The position numbers were made by a program, and so were the translations under genes. A stretch of 64,000 bases of DNA from Firmicutes bacterium ASF500 (lineage in GTDB: Bacteria; Bacillota; Clostridia; Oscillospirales; Oscillospiraceae), in NCBI GenBank assembly GCA_000492175.2, contig CP097573.1:3601929-3665928 (forward strand), in the 5' to 3' direction. Below, in pieces: positions 32,361-40,909 of the stretch (its first letter is position 1; each line of letters starts with the position of its first letter). The notes under the pieces were generated by a model, which worked only from the letters and a program-made list of their open reading frames with translations, was not told the origin of the DNA and did no database searches.

Positions 32361-34556
32361 ATGGAACTGGAATGGGAACAGGAGCGGCAGTCGACCTGTA
32401 CTGCTGTGGCGCTGGCTGGGGCGTTCCTGGGCGCGGCGCTGGGAGCGGACTGCTTTCTGGCGGCGGATTACCTGATCGGCGGGATTCCTGCCTTACTCTG
32501 CGGAGCGGCAATCGCATTCTGGGCGGTCAAGGGCGGGGTGTTGTTTGCCAACAGGAACAGCCAGGCTGTGGTGTTGCTGGCGCTCTTTCCGACACTTCTC
32601 TGGGGAATTTTTGTCAACCATTTGAGTTTCGCCCTTGCCGCCGCCCCTGGCGATCCAGCAGGCATACAACAGGCGTTCCTCAGTCCACTGTTCTTCACAG
32701 GCGGCACCAACTACTGGTTTCAGTTGGCTGGATTGTCAGCGGCAGCTTTGGGTTCCTGGACTACCCTATTCCGTGACGCAAAGAAAGAGCAGGAATTTCT
32801 GGAGCGGGCATCCCGCCCCTGCAAGCCTCCCCAGGAAGCGCCACCTGCGGATCTGGAGATCTACCTGCCCAAGCACGCCTGGATACGTCCCTGGCTCCTA
32901 CAAAGGCGCATCACCCAAGGACTGTGGCTGACGGTTCTCTTTCTCCTCGTCTGGCTTCCGGATCTGCTTGGACATGAGTTGGCCTTGTTCTACGCCCTAT
33001 GCGGTATGGGCTTTAGTTTTTTGGCGATTGCTTCCCTGCCTGGACCATCCGGGCATATTCTTGCGGCCCGTAAGGTGATGTACGCCCGAAAGGACGGACA
33101 GCTTTGGCTGATTGCGATGCAGCGCATCCAGGATGCCACCCTTCATGTGCGGTTCCCAAAGCTGGCACAGATATGGGATCAACTGCCGCAGACCCAGCGG
33201 ACCCGCTTCAAGGCGTCCATAGTCTCTCTGCTTTCAAAAGAAAATAACATTGCCGTCAAGATCAGCAGACCCAGTCTCGAATACCAGAACAAATGGAGAT
33301 GGGTCATATCCAATGACGTGGGGCGTAAAGCCCCTATTCCAAAGGTCTATCCCAAATTCAGCCCGGTTCCTGGCGATACGGAACCACTCAAAGAGGCTGT
33401 GCCGGTTTGGTGGCGCAATCCTATGATGACTCTGGTGATCACCGTGTTCTGTCTGACGGTGGGCATTCACATCGGGCTGGAAGAGGAGCGCCAGGCCGCG
33501 CTCCTCCCGCCAGAGCCTCCCCCGGTGGAGTCTGTTGTGCCTGACCCGAAGGATTCCACACCCGTCACCAAGGCCATCGCCCCCGAGGTCATTGGGGACT
33601 ACTACTTAAACGGCCTGATCCTCCGGACGGATGACGCCTTCCAGGCGTCCACAACCCAGCTGGAGGACCAGGAGAACGGCCTCACCTACCAGATATCCCT
33701 GCAATACGGTGTAGGCGAGGAAGCCGCCCAAATTTCTCTGGGGAGAACGCAGGGAGAAAATGTCCGCTGCCTCCGCCCGGACAGTGAGGAATTCCTCTGG
33801 GGTATGGGGGACAACGGGGTCACCTATCGCTACAATCTTCGGACGGTGCAGCTCCCACACGAGCAGACTGCCCACACCGGCGCGGCCCTGTCTGAGCGGG
33901 GCACGCTGATCATCATTGAGTGCGTCCACGATGACGATACCGATGAGGAACTGGCGCGGGGTACGCTGCTGTATATGCTGGAAAACCTCCAGTTTACCGG
34001 GCCGGCTATTACAGAGGAAAACTATCAGGAACAGCTCCGCCCAGCCATCAACATGGGCTTCAACTACTGCGGCCAGGCGTTCTTCAAGGCGCCGGAGGGG
34101 ATGTTTGAGTACGATGTGTTTCTGGACACCTTCATGCCCTGCGGCGGAAAGATGAATTACTACGACGACGGTATCTCTATGATGACCCAGGCCCACGGCC
34201 TCCGGGTCTCCGCCGCCATTGTTCCAAACGAGGGGACCGCCATGGATGTGGTGGAGCAGGCGTATCAGGACTTGAAAGCGGCGGGGCGGCAGTACGATGA
34301 ACAGACGCTGTTCCAGGACGCTTACAACGAGGAGGGCAACAACGCCTGCCGTCTCACGGTCTACTATGACGGGGGGCGCACCCGCGTCACGGTACTGGTG
34401 GCCATAGAGGAGCGGGAGGGGTACTATCTTTTCAAGGAGATGACCTGTCTGCCCGAGGAGGTGGACAGCGAATATCAGGCGGTTTTCAAGGAGATGGAGA
34501 CCACCTGCGGCATTGAGGTTTCCGTGATGGAGGACCTTGGCCGGCACAGCCAATGA
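32361..34556 (+). CDS. Large multi-domain membrane protein of unknown function
   Basis: The 731-residue protein has two hydrophobic zones in its first 240 residues (about seven segments), a cytoplasmic part with KLAQIWDQLPQTQRTRFKASIVSLLSKENN, another membrane helix at about 352-372 (MMTLVITVFCLTVGIHIGL) and a 350-residue extracytoplasmic domain with two similar subdomains (each with FQAS or FEYDVFLDTF strands and Y...GG motifs). A truncated paralogue starts 20 bases after it. The family is unrecognised; the length and layout suggest a surface or secretion-associated component. Confidence 0.6.
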   Translation: MELEWEQERQSTCTAVALAGAFLGAALGADCFLAADYLIGGIPALLCGAAIAFWAVKGGVLFANRNSQAVVLLALFPTLLWGIFVNHLSFALAAAPGDPAGIQQAFLSPLFFTGGTNYWFQLAGLSAAALGSWTTLFRDAKKEQEFLERASRPCKPPQEAPPADLEIYLPKHAWIRPWLLQRRITQGLWLTVLFLLVWLPDLLGHELALFYALCGMGFSFLAIASLPGPSGHILAARKVMYARKDGQLWLIAMQRIQDATLHVRFPKLAQIWDQLPQTQRTRFKASIVSLLSKENNIAVKISRPSLEYQNKWRWVISNDVGRKAPIPKVYPKFSPVPGDTEPLKEAVPVWWRNPMMTLVITVFCLTVGIHIGLEEERQAALLPPEPPPVESVVPDPKDSTPVTKAIAPEVIGDYYLNGLILRTDDAFQASTTQLEDQENGLTYQISLQYGVGEEAAQISLGRTQGENVRCLRPDSEEFLWGMGDNGVTYRYNLRTVQLPHEQTAHTGAALSERGTLIIIECVHDDDTDEELARGTLLYMLENLQFTGPAITEENYQEQLRPAINMGFNYCGQAFFKAPEGMFEYDVFLDTFMPCGGKMNYYDDGISMMTQAHGLRVSAAIVPNEGTAMDVVEQAYQDLKAAGRQYDEQTLFQDAYNEEGNNACRLTVYYDGGRTRVTVLVAIEEREGYYLFKEMTCLPEEVDSEYQAVFKEMETTCGIEVSVMEDLGRHSQ

Positions 34557-34575
34557 CAGAAAGAGAGGGAACAGC

Positions 34576-34743
34576 ATGGATTTAGAATGGGAACGGGAGA
34601 AACCACGTGACAATATAGTTGCGGGTACTGTGGGGGCATTTTTAGGCTCCCTGATCGGCGTGGCCTGCATCGTCATCCTCAGCAAACTGGGATATGTGTC
34701 CGCGGTGTCCGGCTTGGTCATGGCGGTGTGTGCCATCAAGGGC
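34576..34743 (+). pseudogene. Truncated paralogue of the 731-residue membrane protein
   Basis: The first 55 codons (DLEWEREKPRDNIVAGTVGAFLGS and on to VCAIKG) are similar to the start of the gene at 32361. The similarity stops at about 34743, where an unrelated reading frame takes over. The remaining frame runs to 34851 in junk sequence. This is a duplication that was cut off by the junction with the recombinase module. Confidence 0.7.
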
Positions 34744-34886
34744 AACTGCGGGACAATGTCACCTTCCTCTCCGCTCTTCGGATGCTGGAGAGTATGGCGG
34801 AGCGAAAGCTCCTGTCGGAAGCGGAGACGGAGCGGGCCAAGGCCGAACTGAAGCGGCGGCTCCGGCCCACCTTGATTTTTGCCTGA
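34728..34886 (+). CDS. Small SHOCT-like protein linked to recombinases, 5' end replaced
   Basis: An open frame of about 52 codons encodes FLSALRMLESMAERKLLSEAETERAKAELKRRLRPTL, a helical pair typical of the small proteins that stand before serine recombinase genes in gut Firmicutes elements. Only GTG 34728 can serve as a start, and the true beginning seems to have been lost to the junction with the membrane-protein fragment. The reading frame overlaps the end of the truncated paralogue out of frame. Confidence 0.55.
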   Translation: MCHQGQLRDNVTFLSALRMLESMAERKLLSEAETERAKAELKRRLRPTLIFA

Positions 34887-34997
34887 GAACAGGTACATTC
34901 TGCTTGGTTTTGAGGGCTGTTTTTGGTTGGTATTGGTGAATAGCTGTTTCAAAAACCTTGTGATATTGTGTGTCGCAGAAAGGAGGTCAAAAAAGAT

Positions 34998-36587
34998 ATG
35001 GTACAGACAAACACTACTGCCGCAAGGCGTCCGAGAATTACCGTCATTGACCCCAGGAAGCCCGAGGCGGCGAAGCTCCGGGTGGCGGCATACGCCAGGG
35101 TCAGCAGCGACTCGGCTGACCAGCTCAACTCCTACATGGCCCAGGTGGACTTCTACACCAAGTTCATCTCCTCCAGGGAGGACTGGGAGCTGGTAGACGT
35201 CTACGCCGACGAGGGGCTGTCCGGACTGGAGGCCCGGAAGCGTGAGGAGTTCAACCGCATGATCGCGGACTGCCGTGACGGGAAGATCGACCGGGTGCTG
35301 GTCAAGTCCACCTCCCGCTTCGCCCGGAACACCACGGACTACATCCGGTATGTGCGGGAACTGCTCCGGCTGGGCATCTCCATCTGCTTCGAGAAAGAGA
35401 ACATCGACACCGGGAAGATGACCACCGAGCAGATCGCCCAGATCTACGGCGCTTTCTCCCAGATGGAGTCCACCAACCACTCCAACAATATGAGGGTCAG
35501 CGTTCGGATGCGGATGGAGAAAGGGATCTTCGTCCCTCCCTCCACTCCCTACGGCTACCGGCTGGCGGGACGGGAGCTGGAGATCGTCCCCGAGGAGGCG
35601 GAGATCGTCCGGTATATCTACAGCGCCTACCTCAAGGGCCAGGGGACGGCGGATATCGCCCATGAGCTGAATGAGCTGGGGGCTGTCCGGGGCCATGGCC
35701 GGGAGGGATGGCATCCAAACACGGTGCAGTACATCCTGACCAACGTCTCCTACACCGGCGATATGCTCTGGCAAAAGAGCTTCGCCACCGATACCATCCC
35801 CTTCCGGCAGGTGCCGAACCGGGGACAGAAGCCCCGGTACTTCGTGGAGAACTGCCACCCGCCCATTGTGTCCAAGGAGGACTTCCAGAGGGTACAGAAC
35901 CTGATGGCCCTTCGCCGGACGCAGTTCGCCGGTAACGCCTCCAAGCCGGAGGCGTCGGTCTACAGCAAGCGCATTGTCTGCGGGGGCTGCGGCTCCGTCT
36001 GCCGCAGGAAGGTCACCAACGGCAAGACCTACTGGGTGTGCAACCGCCATGACGATGCCAAGTCCCGCTGCCCCGTCCCCCAGATGCCGGAGGTGGAGAT
36101 TACAGCAGCTCTGCTTCGGCTCTACCACAAGCTGAAAGCGGATGGCGGCACGATCCTGCGCACTGTGCTGGAGCAGCTCCGGGAGCTGCGGGAGCGGGAA
36201 CTGCGCACAAACCGCAAAATCAGCGACATCGACAAAGAGATCGCACGTCTGTCAGAGCAGAATCTCGTACTGGTTCGACTGAAGTCGAAGGGGTACGTTG
36301 ATCCTGCTCTTTATTTATCCCAGCAGGGTGAGATCGAGCAGAAGCTGAGGACGCTGAGACGGCTGCGCCGGCGCATCATGGACTCCACCGGCGAGGACTC
36401 CCAGATCCAGGACACCGAAATCATGCTGGACTGCCTGGAGGACGGCCCCCAGTGGCTGGAGGAAACCAGCCCCGAACTGTTCGAGTCGCTGGTCAGGCGG
36501 ATTGTGATCGCCCCGGCGGACACCCTGAAATTCACCCTGCTCAACGGCCTGGAGCTGACGGAGCGGATTGGAAAGGCGGTACGGTAA
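34998..36587 (+). CDS. Large serine recombinase 1
   Basis: The 529-residue protein has an N-terminal resolvase catalytic domain with YARVSSDS (catalytic serine in the RVSS run), then ARNTTDYIRYV and E/R motifs. A recombinase domain (GYRLAGRELEIVPEEAEIVRYIYSAYLKG) is followed by a zinc ribbon with CGGCGSVCRRKVTNGKTYWVC and a coiled-coil tail. It would cut and rejoin element ends or att sites. The ATG at 34998 follows AAAGGAGGTC. Its stop overlaps the next start in TAATG at 36585-36589. Confidence 0.93.
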   Translation: MVQTNTTAARRPRITVIDPRKPEAAKLRVAAYARVSSDSADQLNSYMAQVDFYTKFISSREDWELVDVYADEGLSGLEARKREEFNRMIADCRDGKIDRVLVKSTSRFARNTTDYIRYVRELLRLGISICFEKENIDTGKMTTEQIAQIYGAFSQMESTNHSNNMRVSVRMRMEKGIFVPPSTPYGYRLAGRELEIVPEEAEIVRYIYSAYLKGQGTADIAHELNELGAVRGHGREGWHPNTVQYILTNVSYTGDMLWQKSFATDTIPFRQVPNRGQKPRYFVENCHPPIVSKEDFQRVQNLMALRRTQFAGNASKPEASVYSKRIVCGGCGSVCRRKVTNGKTYWVCNRHDDAKSRCPVPQMPEVEITAALLRLYHKLKADGGTILRTVLEQLRELRERELRTNRKISDIDKEIARLSEQNLVLVRLKSKGYVDPALYLSQQGEIEQKLRTLRRLRRRIMDSTGEDSQIQDTEIMLDCLEDGPQWLEETSPELFESLVRRIVIAPADTLKFTLLNGLELTERIGKAVR

Positions 36588-37441
36588 TGGCATGGCAGAG
36601 AAAGACCCCCTTCGGCTATATGGTGCGGGGCGGCGAAACCGTCCCCTGCCCTACGGAGGCTGACGCGGTTCAGAACATCTTCACCCGCTACCTGGCGGGG
36701 GCCTCTTACGGCAGGATCGCGGAGGAGATGAGCAGAGGAAACATCCCCTACCACCGGCATACCAGCCAGTGGAATAAGCACATGGTTAAGCGGATTCTGG
36801 AGAATGGGAAATATCTGGGGACAGGCGTCTACCCACGTCTCATCAGCGATGAGGAGTTCCTCGCGGCGCAAATCCAGCGGGAGGACAAAACTGACTACGC
36901 TCCCTGCCCCGCTGCGCTGAATCCTGTTCGGGAGAAAGCCGTGTGCGCGGTATGCGGAAGCAGAATCGCGCGGGACACCAAGTCCCATGGACGGCCCCGC
37001 TGGGTCTGCCCGGACTGTGGTGCCATCGTCCACATCAGCGATGAGGAGGTGCAGAAACGGGTATCCCATCGGCTCCGCCAGCTGGCAAACACCCCTGACC
37101 TGCTGACACCGCCTCCCGCACCGGAGGCTGCCCCCTCCGCAGACGCTCTGCGCATCCAGAATGAGCTGAACGTGTGCTTCAACCGCTCGGATATCAACCC
37201 CGACTACATGAAGACGCTGATCTTCGCCGCCGCCGCAGAGCAGTACGCTGTCCTGCCGGATCTCACGCCAGTCCATGACATGGAGGTACTTCGGGAACGG
37301 CTGGAAACCGGCCCCGCCAATGACAGCGACATACAAGAGCTTCTGGCAAAGGCGGTAAAGGCCGTCCGCATTGGCGGACAGGACTACATAGAACTGGAAC
37401 TGAACAACGGAACGATGATAGGAAAGGAGCAAACCACATGA
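36587..37441 (+). CDS. Serine recombinase-like protein without catalytic domain
   Basis: The 284-residue protein begins directly in the recombinase domain (TPFGYMVRGGETVPCPTEADAVQNIFTRYLAGASYGRIAEEM) and has a zinc ribbon with CAVCGSRIARDTKSHGRPRWVCPDC. It lacks the N-terminal resolvase domain and thus the catalytic serine. It is tied into the operon by a one-base overlap upstream (TAATG) and a four-base overlap downstream (ATGA). It may be a DNA-binding accessory or directionality factor for the two active recombinases, by inference from the missing domain. Confidence 0.85.
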   Translation: MAWQRKTPFGYMVRGGETVPCPTEADAVQNIFTRYLAGASYGRIAEEMSRGNIPYHRHTSQWNKHMVKRILENGKYLGTGVYPRLISDEEFLAAQIQREDKTDYAPCPAALNPVREKAVCAVCGSRIARDTKSHGRPRWVCPDCGAIVHISDEEVQKRVSHRLRQLANTPDLLTPPPAPEAAPSADALRIQNELNVCFNRSDINPDYMKTLIFAAAAEQYAVLPDLTPVHDMEVLRERLETGPANDSDIQELLAKAVKAVRIGGQDYIELELNNGTMIGKEQTT

Positions 37442-39066
37442 CTACACAACAGACTCCCCAGAAGCGGCGGATCACCTTCATCCCCCCTGACCCCAAGCTC
37501 ACAGAGCGGGACATCCGCAAGAAGCATCTCCGGGTGGCCCCCTACTGCCGGGTATCCACCGACAGCGAGGAACAGCTCAACAGCTACAACGCCCAGATCG
37601 CCTATTACACCGAGAAGATCGCCGCCATGCCGGAGTGGACTATGGTCCGCCTGTACGCGGACGAGGGCATCACAGGCACGTCCATGAAGCGGCGCAAGGA
37701 GTTTTTGAAGATGCTCCGGGACTGCGACCGGGGTAAAATTGACCTCATCATTACCAAATCGGTGTCCCGCTTCGGACGCAACACCCTGGACGGTCTGGAC
37801 ACCGTCCGCAAGCTGAAGCGGAAGGGAATCGGCGTCTTCTTTGAGAAGGAAAACACAAATACCCTTTATATGGATAACGAGATGATCCTCACCTTTATGA
37901 TGAGCCAGGCCCAGGCAGAGAGCGAATCCCTCAGCGGCAGCGTCAAGTGGGGCCACCGGAAGAACTTCAAGGACGGCAAGGTCTACTACCACTACGCCAG
38001 CTTTCTCGGCTACCGCAAGGGGCCGGACGGCCTGCCGGAGATCGACCCCGATGAGGCGGCCATCGTTCGCAGGATCTTCGCCCGATACCTGCTGGGCCAG
38101 AGCGTCCACCAAATCTGCCGCGACCTGATGTCGGACGGCGTCAAGACCGCCCAGGGCAGTGATTCCTGGCATGACAGCGTGGTGAGGAAAATGCTGCAAA
38201 ACGAAAAATACATCGGGGACGCCCTGCTCCAGAAGACCTTCATGGCGGACCTCTTCACCCATGAGCAGAGGAAGAATATGGGGGAGCTGCCCCAATACTA
38301 CGTCCACGAGTGCCACCCCGCCATCATCGACCGGGATACCTTCCAGCGGGTGCAGGAGGAGCTGGCCCGGCGCTCCAGCCTGCGAAAGACCTCCTCCAAG
38401 ACCAAGACGGAGTTGGGTAAATACTGCGGCAAATACGTCCTCAGCGAACTGCTGGTCTGCGGCGAGTGCGGCAGCCCCTACCGCCGGGTGGTGTGGAGCC
38501 GGCCCGAGGGTAAGCGGATCGTTTGGCGTTGCATCAACCGCCTGGAACACGGAAAGAAGATCTGCAAGAAGTCCCCCACCTGGAATGAGACGGACATCCA
38601 AGCCGCTGTGACCGCCGCCATGAACGAGCTGTTCCACACCCAGACCGCAAAGGAGGCGCTGGAGGCAAGCATCACCGCCGCCCTCGCCGGGGAGGATGGG
38701 GAGCTGTCCCTGCCGGCGCTGGAGACGCAGATCCACAGCCTCACAGAGCGTCAGCTGGAACTGTTCCAGCTGGCCGTCAGCGCCGGACCCGACTGCCTGG
38801 AATATGACGAGGAGATCCAGCGGGTCAATATGGCGAAAACCTCGCTGATGGCGAAGAAGGCGGAGCTGGAGCGTAAGGGCCGAACCGCCGCCGCGTTCGA
38901 CCGGAGGATGGAGGACATCGCCAACGAGCTGGAGCAGACGGCTGGGACCATCACAGAGTTTGACGAGGTCACCGTCCGCCAGCTGGTCAGCAACATCAAG
39001 GTGGTCAGCAAGGACACCCTGCTCATCTGCTTCAAGGATGGGACTGAGATCACGCAGACGATATAG
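37438..39066 (+). CDS. Large serine recombinase 2
   Basis: The 542-residue protein has the full layout: catalytic domain with APYCRVSTDSEEQLNSYNAQI, a recombinase domain (FLGYRKGPDGLPEIDPDEAAIVRRIFARYLLGQ), zinc ribbon (LVCGECGSPYRRV...RCINR..HGKKICKKSP) and a coiled-coil tail. It is different from recombinase 1 but of the same family. The start ATGA overlaps the previous stop. Together the three form one operon that probably moves the conjugative element. Confidence 0.93.
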   Translation: MTTQQTPQKRRITFIPPDPKLTERDIRKKHLRVAPYCRVSTDSEEQLNSYNAQIAYYTEKIAAMPEWTMVRLYADEGITGTSMKRRKEFLKMLRDCDRGKIDLIITKSVSRFGRNTLDGLDTVRKLKRKGIGVFFEKENTNTLYMDNEMILTFMMSQAQAESESLSGSVKWGHRKNFKDGKVYYHYASFLGYRKGPDGLPEIDPDEAAIVRRIFARYLLGQSVHQICRDLMSDGVKTAQGSDSWHDSVVRKMLQNEKYIGDALLQKTFMADLFTHEQRKNMGELPQYYVHECHPAIIDRDTFQRVQEELARRSSLRKTSSKTKTELGKYCGKYVLSELLVCGECGSPYRRVVWSRPEGKRIVWRCINRLEHGKKICKKSPTWNETDIQAAVTAAMNELFHTQTAKEALEASITAALAGEDGELSLPALETQIHSLTERQLELFQLAVSAGPDCLEYDEEIQRVNMAKTSLMAKKAELERKGRTAAAFDRRMEDIANELEQTAGTITEFDEVTVRQLVSNIKVVSKDTLLICFKDGTEITQTI

Positions 39067-39079
39067 GGAGGGAGACTGC

Positions 39080-39829
39080 ATGATCTATATTACCGGCGAC
39101 ACCCATGGCGGCTTCCAACGGTTTAACACCAAAAATTTCCCACAGCAAAAGCAGATGGGCCGCAGCGACTATGCGGTCGTCACAGGCGATTTCGGGGGCG
39201 TATGGGACGATTCCCCCAGGGAGGCATACTGGCTCAACTGGCTGGAGGAAAAGCCGTTTACCACCCTCTTTGTGGACGGGAACCACGAAAACTTCGATAG
39301 ACTCGGTGAACTTCCCGTCCACCAGTGGCAGGGAGGAAAAGTCCACTATGTCCGGCCCCATGTGCTCCACCTGATGCGCGGACAGGTTTTCGAGATCGGT
39401 GGAATCACCTTCTTCACCATGGGCGGCGCTGCCTCCCACGACATCCAGGACGGCATCCTCGATCCGGCGTCCCCCGGCTTCGAGCAGGAATACTGGTTCA
39501 AGCGCCGGACACGGCAGATGTTCCGGGTGAAGGGCGTCTCCTGGTGGCCCGAGGAGCTGCCCTCAGAGGAAGAATACGAGGAGGCTGTCAGGAACCTGGA
39601 AAAGGTCAACTGGAAAGTAGACTGCATCCTGACCCACTGCGCCCCCACCAGCATCCAGCAGAAGCTGGATCGAAACTACACCCCGGACCGGCTGACGGAC
39701 TTCCTCCAGATGGTCAAGCGGCGGTGCCAATTCGATTGCTGGTTCCTGGGCCACTACCACCGGAACTGTGTGGTAGATGACCGCTTCATCATCCAGTGGG
39801 AACAGATGGTGGAGCTGCAATGGGAATAA
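39080..39829 (+). CDS. Calcineurin-like metallophosphoesterase
   Basis: The 249-residue enzyme shows all five metallophosphoesterase motifs: GDTHGG near residue 6, GDFGG, GNHE, TH followed by CAP, and GHYHRN near the end. These coordinate two metals for phosphoester hydrolysis. The substrate is unknown; many relatives sit next to recombinases in Firmicutes elements. AGGGAGGGAGACTGC precedes the ATG at 39080. It lies 13 bases after recombinase 2 and could be in the same transcript. Confidence 0.88.
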   Translation: MIYITGDTHGGFQRFNTKNFPQQKQMGRSDYAVVTGDFGGVWDDSPREAYWLNWLEEKPFTTLFVDGNHENFDRLGELPVHQWQGGKVHYVRPHVLHLMRGQVFEIGGITFFTMGGAASHDIQDGILDPASPGFEQEYWFKRRTRQMFRVKGVSWWPEELPSEEEYEEAVRNLEKVNWKVDCILTHCAPTSIQQKLDRNYTPDRLTDFLQMVKRRCQFDCWFLGHYHRNCVVDDRFIIQWEQMVELQWE

Positions 39830-39855
39830 CAGCGGCACGCCCCGATACCGCTAAG

Positions 39856-39889
39856 GAGCAAGCCCTCGGAAGAATCCGAGGGCTTGCTC
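39856..39889. terminator. 15-bp perfect hairpin after the phosphoesterase gene
   Basis: Bases 39856-39870 and 39875-39889 are perfect complements around the tetraloop AGAA. There is no run of U after it in either direction, so termination would have to be factor-dependent or the hairpin may have another role. Confidence 0.5.
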
Positions 39890-39952
39890 GTTGGCGATTT
39901 CAAATCCCAGAGAATAAAAACAGGCGCACCCGCGCCGGAAAGGAGAAGCTGA

Positions 39953-40819
39953 ATGAACGTCAGAAAGCCTGTTGACTACAGCGCCATGTTCGCGGCGCTG
40001 GATACGTTGATGGCGGCGGACCTGCCCCAGATGGAGCTGTACTGTGAGATTGGCCGGCTGGTCAGCGACAGGCCAGAGAAAGGCGCCGCTGTTGCCGCGG
40101 CGGAGTATCTGTGCGGCGCATACCCTGACACCTCCGGCTTCTCCCCCCGGAACCTGCGCCGGATGCGGGAGTTCTATCGTACCTATGAGAGCATACCGGA
40201 AGTGCTGGCTGAGGCCATGACCATCGGCTGGACTCAAAATGTGGTCATCCTGGAGGCGGAACTGACTCCCCAGGAGCGGGCATGGTACATCAAAGCGGCT
40301 GGGCAGTTCGGCTGGTCGAAGCTGGAACTCCAGCAGAGAATCGTGGATCATGCTCATCTGGAAATCGTCCTCGACTTTGCGGATGAAGTGTGCTATACTG
40401 AAAAAAACACCGCCAGCATGGAGTGTATAGCCAATGACAAAGATCCTGTTCGTCTGCCATGGAAACATCTGCCGCAGCCCAATGGCCGAGTTCGTGATGA
40501 AAGACCTGGTAAAGAAAGCGGGGCTGGAAAACCAGTTCCATATCGAGTCCGCAGCCACCAGCACCGAGGAGATCGGCAACCCAGTCTACCCTCTGGCCCG
40601 CCGCAAGCTGACCGAACATGGTATCGACTGCGCTGGCAAAACAGCCCGCCAGCTGAGGAACGAGGACTACGAGCGGTACGACCTCCTGATTGGAATGGAT
40701 CGGGCCAATCTGCGAAATATGCACCGCATCTGCGGTGGCGATTTCGACGGCAAGCTGCATCTGCTGATGGAGTTTACCGACCGCCCCGGCGATGTAGCCG
40801 ATCCTTGGTATACGGGTGA
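39953..40819 (+). CDS. DUF1016 N-terminal domain protein, with a tail read through the phosphatase gene
   Basis: The first about 160 residues carry the DUF1016/YhcG N-terminal domain (ELYCEIGRLVSDRPEKGAAVAAAEYL, FSPRNLRRMREFYRTY, IGWTQNVVILEAEL, FGWSKLELQQRI). DUF1016 proteins are putative PD-(D/E)XK-type nucleases; the catalytic half is missing. From residue about 160 the frame is simply the +1 reading of the downstream phosphatase gene, giving a basic, proline-rich tail of about 128 residues. Whether the tail is translated is unknown. Confidence 0.65.
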   Translation: MNVRKPVDYSAMFAALDTLMAADLPQMELYCEIGRLVSDRPEKGAAVAAAEYLCGAYPDTSGFSPRNLRRMREFYRTYESIPEVLAEAMTIGWTQNVVILEAELTPQERAWYIKAAGQFGWSKLELQQRIVDHAHLEIVLDFADEVCYTEKNTASMECIANDKDPVRLPWKHLPQPNGRVRDERPGKESGAGKPVPYRVRSHQHRGDRQPSLPSGPPQADRTWYRLRWQNSPPAEERGLRAVRPPDWNGSGQSAKYAPHLRWRFRRQAASADGVYRPPRRCSRSLVYG

Positions 40820-40892
40820 CTTCGAAACTACCTGGCAGGATGTGTCAGTTGGGTGCAGCCGGTTGCTGGGTTGGCTCATAAGCCGGGATTAG
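40434..40892 (+). CDS. Low-molecular-weight protein-tyrosine phosphatase
   Basis: The 152-residue enzyme has the P-loop VCHGNICRSPMAE (C-X5-R) near its start and the general-acid motif DPWY near residue 125. It would dephosphorylate tyrosine residues, or arginine residues in the McsB-opposing subfamily; the substrate cannot be told. It starts within the DUF1016 gene at ATG 40434. An extended -10 (TGCTATACT at 40391-40399) inside that gene suggests its own promoter. The overlap with the DUF1016 frame is 386 bases. Confidence 0.92.
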   Translation: MTKILFVCHGNICRSPMAEFVMKDLVKKAGLENQFHIESAATSTEEIGNPVYPLARRKLTEHGIDCAGKTARQLRNEDYERYDLLIGMDRANLRNMHRICGGDFDGKLHLLMEFTDRPGDVADPWYTGDFETTWQDVSVGCSRLLGWLISRD

Positions 40893-40909
40893 AGCGGGGA
40901 GATCGTAAA

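Noticed and set aside
33606..36128. An 840-codon open frame on the minus strand
   Set aside because: It spans the end of the membrane protein, the junction and recombinase 1 in antisense; its composition is that of a shadow frame, without motifs or a ribosome-binding site.
37384..39081. A 565-codon open frame on the minus strand
   Set aside because: Antisense to recombinase 2, without motifs; the recombinase frame is clear.
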